A stretch of 64,000 bases of DNA from Euglena gracilis (Eukaryota > Euglenida > Euglenophyceae > Euglenales), in NCBI GenBank assembly GCA_039621445.1, contig CP154957.1:8971071-9035070 (forward strand), given 5' to 3'. Both the position numbers and the translations under genes were made by a program. The notes beneath the pieces were generated by a model. That model made no database searches and was not told the origin of the DNA. It was given only the letters and a program-made list of their open reading frames with translations. Positions 58,117 to 64,000 of this stretch are shown piece after piece; the first letter of the stretch is position 1, and each line of letters begins with the position of its first letter.

Positions 58117-59924
58117 CTGGCTGACCACACCAACCCCTCCCCGTGACCATTTACCCGGAATCATGTCTCTCTTTAAGGTTTTGTTGACTCCCCCCACCGG
58201 GGGGCTGTCAACGCTTTGAAAAAGTTGGAAGCAAGGCAATTTTACATTGACGTATGGAGCCACAATACCACTTTTTTCCCCAAGTGTGATGAGTTGGCCC
58301 AGCATGTTAGAAATAAAGTGCAGCAGTGCAATGTGTGTGTGTGTGTGTGTGTTCATGTGGGTGCGCACATGTGTGTGTGTGCGTGTGTTAGTTCTTAATT
58401 TGATACCCAGGCCAAGGTGTGACTGCAAGTCAGAAAAGGAACATCTCCTTTTAGGAACTTGCAAAATTGGTGTCTGTTGCCACTCTTGCGTGCACGTTTT
58501 GTATTTCCTATCTGTCTGTATTGGAATTTGTTAATGTGCTTGAATATATGTATACCGCGCAGTGGGCCAGGGAATGAAAATCTGTTTGGAAAAAGCCTAG
58601 ACCGAAGCGGGATCGGCGTTTGAGGGTTTTGTTTTGATGTACCCCCATAAAGGTCCAACATGATGTTTTCTGGGGTTTTTATGATGTTTATTTTTCCGCT
58701 TTTTGTGTGTTTTTTCGAAAATGCAAGCCTGTTGTTTTTCATGCAGTTTTCATCCAGTTTGTGGCAAAATTTTGCATTTTTTGCAGGGTTTTGCCTTTTT
58801 CCTTTGCATTTGTTTTCCCCTGCCGATTTCCTGGTTTTTGCTGGGAGTTTTTTTTTAATTTGGAAAAATTCTGCGATTTGGCCCCGATTTTTCCTTCAGA
58901 CCAAACTTTATGCCAAAATTTTGTATTTTTTGCCAACAAATTGCATAGTTTTATAGCTTTGGAATCGGCCTTTTCCAAAATCCATCAAAATTCACCAGGT
59001 TCCTCTTGCTGCTTCCACTCGAAAAATTCTCACCTGCCCCAATGCCACACCAAAAGAAAATGTGGTGCAAACTTGCAAAATGATGTGGTTGGTTCACCTA
59101 GTTGCATCCACTTTCATTTCATTATGCAACTGCTGGTAATGTGAAATTGGTCCAAAAACGTGAGGTATGCAACTTCTAGGACCCAACCCTTGTGACCAAT
59201 TGTTAAAAAAGAAGGGCGTGAAAACACGAACTTTTTCAAGGCACAAATTTTTTTTGCATTGGGGGAGGGGGGTGGTACGACCCCCCCCCCTCCGGGGGGT
59301 CCAGACCCCCCCCGGATTATTTGATGCCCTGGGGGGTGTCCCCCCACCCCCCTGCTGGACGGAGGGGGGGGGACTCCCCCACTTAAACATCGGACCGCCA
59401 CCCCCCCCCACGTTCTCGGAAAACCTTTAAACATTTGCTGAAAATGTCCAGTTGCACGATGAATGGATTTCTTTTGCCCTGCTCATGCAAGTCTTTTTTG
59501 CCCTCCACAGATGGACAGATTTTGAGCACCTTCCTCTATTTGGGGGTGCCGCAAATGCGCTTCTTCTGTCTTCTTTTGTCCCATCGCATTTGTCTGTTTT
59601 CTGTGCCCATTCTTTTGTGCTTTGAATAAATATGTTTCGTAGGCTGCAGGCAAGCAGCTCCAGCCACAAGCCCCGATAAATCCCGACATAGCGCGACAAC
59701 CCGACAATCTGGACAACACTTTTTTTTGGCTTTCTTTCGGCATTTTTTGGAGTCCGTGTATCATTTCCCAGTTCGCTGCTTTTTTTCCAGGTTCTTTTTT
59801 TGATTGGAGCCATGTGTTGGCAACATTGGCAGCTGAGATTTCACAATGGACACAATCTTTATGGTATTGAAAGACCATTTTTTTTTAATTTTTCAATCAG
59901 CAAACAATTTGGAGGAAAGAGCAA

Positions 59925-60170
59925 AGGGTGATCAGTGTCCACGGGCGGGTGACCACAGCTTTCGAACTGGCATCGCACTCCACCGTGACCCGACTGGCCC
60001 AGCGTGCCGAAAACACCGCCGACAGTAGGATGCAAGTTGCAAAAAAGGATGTTGGCCGAAAAATGAAACAGGACTCTTTTACCGAACCGCGGGCGCACCT
60101 CGAGGAGAACCGAAAAGGGCACCGAGGGCGAAGCACGAAGACCTTTTGGGGGGACCCCCCCCGTCTCTAA
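59925..60170 (+). other. GC-rich orphan patch, possible exon of an unknown gene
   Basis: A + frame reads VISVHGRVTTAFELASHSTV then TRLAQRAENTADSRMQVAKK, with codon composition resembling the exons of genes 1 and 2. No family recognised and boundaries not defined. Confidence 0.25.
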
Positions 60171-60239
60171 AAAAAACCCTGTTACCCCCCCGGAGGGGGC
60201 CACTTTTAATCTTCATCAATGCTAATTTGAAAGCCCTAG

Positions 60240-60440
60240 GCTTGCAGCTCAATGGCGGTGTGCTGCCCACTGGACCGGACGCGGTGTGCTGCCCACTGGA
60301 CCGGACGCGGTGTGCTTGCGGGGGTCATTTGAAGCCACCTCCTCGGGCGAAAAAAAAGGCCGCAGCGGGCGACGTGCTTTGCGCAGCCCAGCCGCGAAAA
60401 AGTTTAAAACTGCGCGGGGAGGGAAGAGTCTTGAACGTCG
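60240..60440 (+). other. GC-rich patch with a 26-bp duplication
   Basis: TGTGCTGCCCACTGGACCGG-ACGCGG occurs twice in tandem, followed by an open frame rich in K and P. It could be coding or a small repeat; not resolved. Confidence 0.25.
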
Positions 60441-63180
60441 CTGAGTCGATAAAATTAGGGGGTCTCGGGGGGCCTACTCAGTTTCCCTCGAAAATGGCCA
60501 AAAAAAATCGCGAAAAATTTACCAAAATAGCACCTTTGTCCAAAATTTTTGGCGTCAAAAACTATATCCCCCCGGGCCCGGGGGGGTTCGGCCGACTAAG
60601 ACCCAAGACTAAAACCCCCTGCTCCCAACTTGCGGACGAATTCCACTGCGTGTGGGAGGTGGCATCATATGGCAACCCACAACAAGCCCTTCCTGTAACA
60701 CCCATCCAACCCCAACGAAGCCAACTGTGACCAGGAATGAATGGACAAACACAGCTCCAACAAGGCCATCGGAAATACCGATGAGATTCAGATGAATCAC
60801 AAAGGCCCTTTGCAAATGCAGAGTGACCAGGGTTATCCAGGTTAGCAGGTTAACCAGGGTTGCCGGCATATATCTCTTTAAGAACCCCGGGGGGATTGCT
60901 GGGCTCGGGCTAGAAATTGTATCTGGCTGGGCCGGGCTGGGCCGAAACCAGACAATTGCCTAAAAATGCATGCACATGCACTGCTGCAAAAGAGAGCTTG
61001 GAAAAACATGCGCACCTGACAACCCCCAACACCTCCCCTCCCCAAACACCATTTGTGGCCATTTTCAAACACTTTCTTCAGAAAAAAAATTCGCTTCGCG
61101 CCGCAAATTCTTCGGCGGGATCCAACAAAGAGGGAACCTTTTTGGCTTGCTGGGCCAGCAACGCCTCGCCTCCTCCGGGGGGGGGGGGCTGGTGCTGGGT
61201 TGGGCCAAAATTGTGGCTAGCAGCAGCAGCCCCAGGCTTGCATGGGAATCTCGGAGGAGGGGGGGGGGTGGGGGGACCCCGTTCCAAAACTAGGGAGCTC
61301 CTACCTCCAGTTTTCGGTTGCCGAACTTCTCGCCATTGAGTGCAAAAATTCGGCCCTTTTAAAAAATCAATTTTCCTGAAACTCTCAAAAATGGTGGGGA
61401 ATCAAAGGAAATGTCCAGAGACCTAAATTGAAGCCCTTAAAATGCTCCATCTAACAATATTTTGATTTCCCCGCACTCCCGAGTTACAACCATTTTTCAA
61501 CCAATTTTGGCCATTTTGCGAAAATTTCATATTGAGCCTCAAGATGCACACCCGCGCAAAGCGCCTGATGAAAGGAAGATTTTTTTTTGCCCCCGCACCC
61601 GCAGAGGAGGGGGGGGACCCCCTTCCGAAACCAGGGGGGTGGGCCTACCACCTACCTCATGTCTGCGGAGCATCCCATACAACCCTGAGCAGCCCCCCCC
61701 CTTAGTTGCACTAAAGCTTCTTGTCTGTTTATGGCCGGCGCTAACTTCGCTTCTGGCCCAGCTTGCTGTGTGGTGAGTGGCCAGGTACCCCTTACACCAG
61801 TGCTCTTTTGTTTGCTCCGCCTGCACCCACGACTCAAAAAAAGCAGGCAGAGAAAAATCAAAGCGCACACCTTGCTTTTTCACACATATATGTGCCGTTG
61901 ACAGCTCCTCTTTGTTAAAAGCGATTTGGTAAAGCTCAACACAGGTTTTATACAGCCATTGGTGAGAGGATCACCATCCCTGGGGGTTTGCTGTTATTTT
62001 TAATGGGCTCCTCCGTGGTAATTTGTGATATCCACACCCAAATGGAAGATTGGCAAAACACTTGATGAACACGCTCACACACCTGTCCTTCAAAGGGCAT
62101 ATGCAAGACAGTGCCATTGTCCTGAACGAAGCCAAGCCTTCGATTGTCCACGCAGCTTCGTCCCATTCGCTCACTACCCCCCGAAAGCCTCCCTGCAAGA
62201 CTCCCTTTTGGGGGGTTAACTCTCGTTAATTCTTGGTAAACCGCCCCAAATATAAAGCCCCCTGGCTTTATATTTGGACGGGATTTCAAGACCCTCAGGG
62301 GGGCTTTATATTTGGGGGGGGCTTTATGTTTTGGGGGGGAAATCAAACTTTTTCAGTGGCCCCTCAAATATAAAGCCCCCCAGGGGGTTTGGTTTTGCCG
62401 CCCAAATATAAACCCCCCCCCCCCCCCCGACGTGGAGCCAGACGCTGGTGTCAGTCAGGAAAAAAATAGTACACCATTTTCACCAGAATTGCTCCATTTT
62501 GGATAAGAATTGCACATTTGTGCGGAAAAAAAAATCGGAGGTACACAACCAAAATTTGGCATAAAAATGGTGTTTGGCCACAATTGAAGGCCACCGAAGG
62601 TCATGAAGGCCAAAGAAGGCTTTATATTTGGGGGGGGGGGCTTAATATTTGGAGGGGGGTTTATTTGACCAATCGGACCTCTGATAGGTTGACCAGCAAA
62701 GCCTGTCGAACTCATCCACCATACTTCTAGGGGGAGAACTACAACTTACAGGGATTTGTATTGAACAAAGTTTAGGTTTATGAAAAAAATGCATCTTTTC
62801 CGACCATTACTATGACTGTTACTATCACTACGCATGGACACCCCCCCCCTGCGGGACGTTTTTCATGGTGTTGGGGAGCTTCCCTGCAGGCACCAGCTAC
62901 CCCAAAGAGGCGCACAACTAGGGTTAATACACATTGGGGGACCCGCGCCTTCGGCGCCTCGCTCGGGTCCCCCAATGTTTTTAACCCTAGTTGGGCGCCT
63001 CTTTGGGTTCGCTGGGTCCCCTGCAGACACCAATTTAACGACGTTGAGGGGATGGGATGGGACAGTTAGGAATGGAAACTTGACCCTAACCCTACGCCTT
63101 TAAATAACATCATCAACTTTTCAGGTTCTGAATTGCAGCGGCCTTCGGCCTTCGGCCAGGCGGCCTTCGGGGCGCATGGC

Positions 63181-64000
63181 GGTAGACTGGGGGGGGGGTG
63201 GGTAGTCGGCCGAGTATGGTCGGTAGCTAGTCGGCGAGACGGGGTGGGGGGGGGGTATTGGGTGGTCGGCCGACTACCCACTCTAATGTACTAACGGGTC
63301 AGTACCGCCGACATTTAAGTCCCCCCCCATGAAGAAAATCCTATGCAAACGAGTCGGTGGCTAGTCGGTGGTCATAAAAATGGTCTGCAGCGGGCCCAAA
63401 TCACCCGGAAATGGTCCGGATGGGTCCAAATAAGTGTCTTACACCAACATAAACACCCCAGATGGAAATCTTTGGTCGGTGGGGGTCGGTGGGCCCTTGA
63501 TGGGGGTCCGGAGGGGTAAAAAACCAATGATGAAACAGGGATTACATGAAAATCCTTTAGAAATGCAAGCATTCTGCATCACGAGGGGCAGAAAACTCCT
63601 CCCTCCACCCCCATCTGAGCCTCAAATAACAAAATCCCTTCTGAGTTGGCAACATACTCGGGGGCTAAGTTGTTTTTGTGGATCACTTTGGCACAGCCCC
63701 GCAGCTCCGCCCCCCCGCACCCCCCCCTCAAATAACAAAATCCCCTCTATGTTAGCAACATACTTGAGTGCTAGGTCCTTTTTGAGCAAAATTTTGCCAT
63801 TAAATTGAAAATCCAATGGGGAGAGGTATTCTTTTGCCAAAAGTGGCCCAAAATGGGCATTTCCCCCCCCCCAGTTTTTGCACATTCACCCCCGATTGGG
63901 GGGTTCTGGAGCCATTTAAGTGGGTTTTGACTGGTGTTGCGGTGATTTGGACAAAAGTTTTTTTCAGGGGGGGGGGCTTAAATCTCCAGAAAGGGGGGGG
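63181..64000. mobile_element. Inverted relative of the 31573-32823 element, cut by the window end
   Basis: Starts GGTAGACTGGGGGG, then GGTCGGCCGACT arms. The interior of 32390-32620 and the 111-bp units follow in opposite orientation. Confidence 0.75.

Larger units (their letters stand above)
58117..64000. other. Downstream region, no confident gene
   Basis: Contains a TG repeat (58336-58389), T-rich sequence, a poly-G/C element around 59260-59410, GC-rich orphan patches at 59925-60440, CTTTATATTTGG repeats around 62260-62650, and from 63181 an inverted relative of the 31573-32823 element. No exon could be assigned to a family. Confidence 0.5.

Overview
This window is eukaryotic nuclear DNA from a very intron-rich protist genome, most likely a euglenid. 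The main reason is a 29-kb gene whose introns mostly lack GT-AG ends. In 14 of 22 introns, CAG sits at intron positions +4 to +6 and CTG at -8 to -6, and two more introns carry the compensated pair CAA/TTG. As I recall, this is the signature described for euglenid nonconventional introns. Both genes also start a few bases after a pyrimidine-rich AG, as expected for spliced-leader trans-splicing. The taxonomic call is an inference; no rRNA or marker gene is present.

Two complete genes can be assembled by hand, both on the + strand. Gene 1 (449-29601, 23 exons, about 756 codons) encodes an RNA-binding protein: a short RS-rich N-terminus, six KH-like modules in alternating types, and a long Arg/Asp/Ser-rich tail ending in TAG at 29599-29601. 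Gene 2 (35040-58116, 10 or 11 exons, about 272-281 codons) encodes a tetraspanin-like four-pass membrane protein. Its TM1, TM2, TM3, large loop and TM4 lie on separate short exons joined by GT-AG introns. The two neighbours therefore use different intron classes. Coding sequence is about 5% of the window. I see no functional link between the two proteins.

Layout: 1-448 upstream repeats; 449-29601 KH/RS gene; 29602-35039 intergenic, including a 1.25-kb inverted-repeat element with a 111-bp tandem array; 35040-58116 tetraspanin gene; 58117-64000 repeats, a few GC-rich orphan patches, and the start of an inverted copy of the 31.6-kb element.

Almost all non-coding sequence is short inverted-repeat (MITE-like) elements. 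Some have hAT-like CAG...CTG termini with clear 8-bp target duplications (886-1192, 4804-5284, 36345-37641; also 25621-26093 with different termini). Several unrelated families share TAC-poly(C) / poly(G)-GTA ends. Long G or C homopolymers, AT and TG microsatellites, long palindromes and a recurring GGCGC..GCGCC hairpin fill the rest. Most open frames longer than 60 codons outside the exons are read-through of these repeats.
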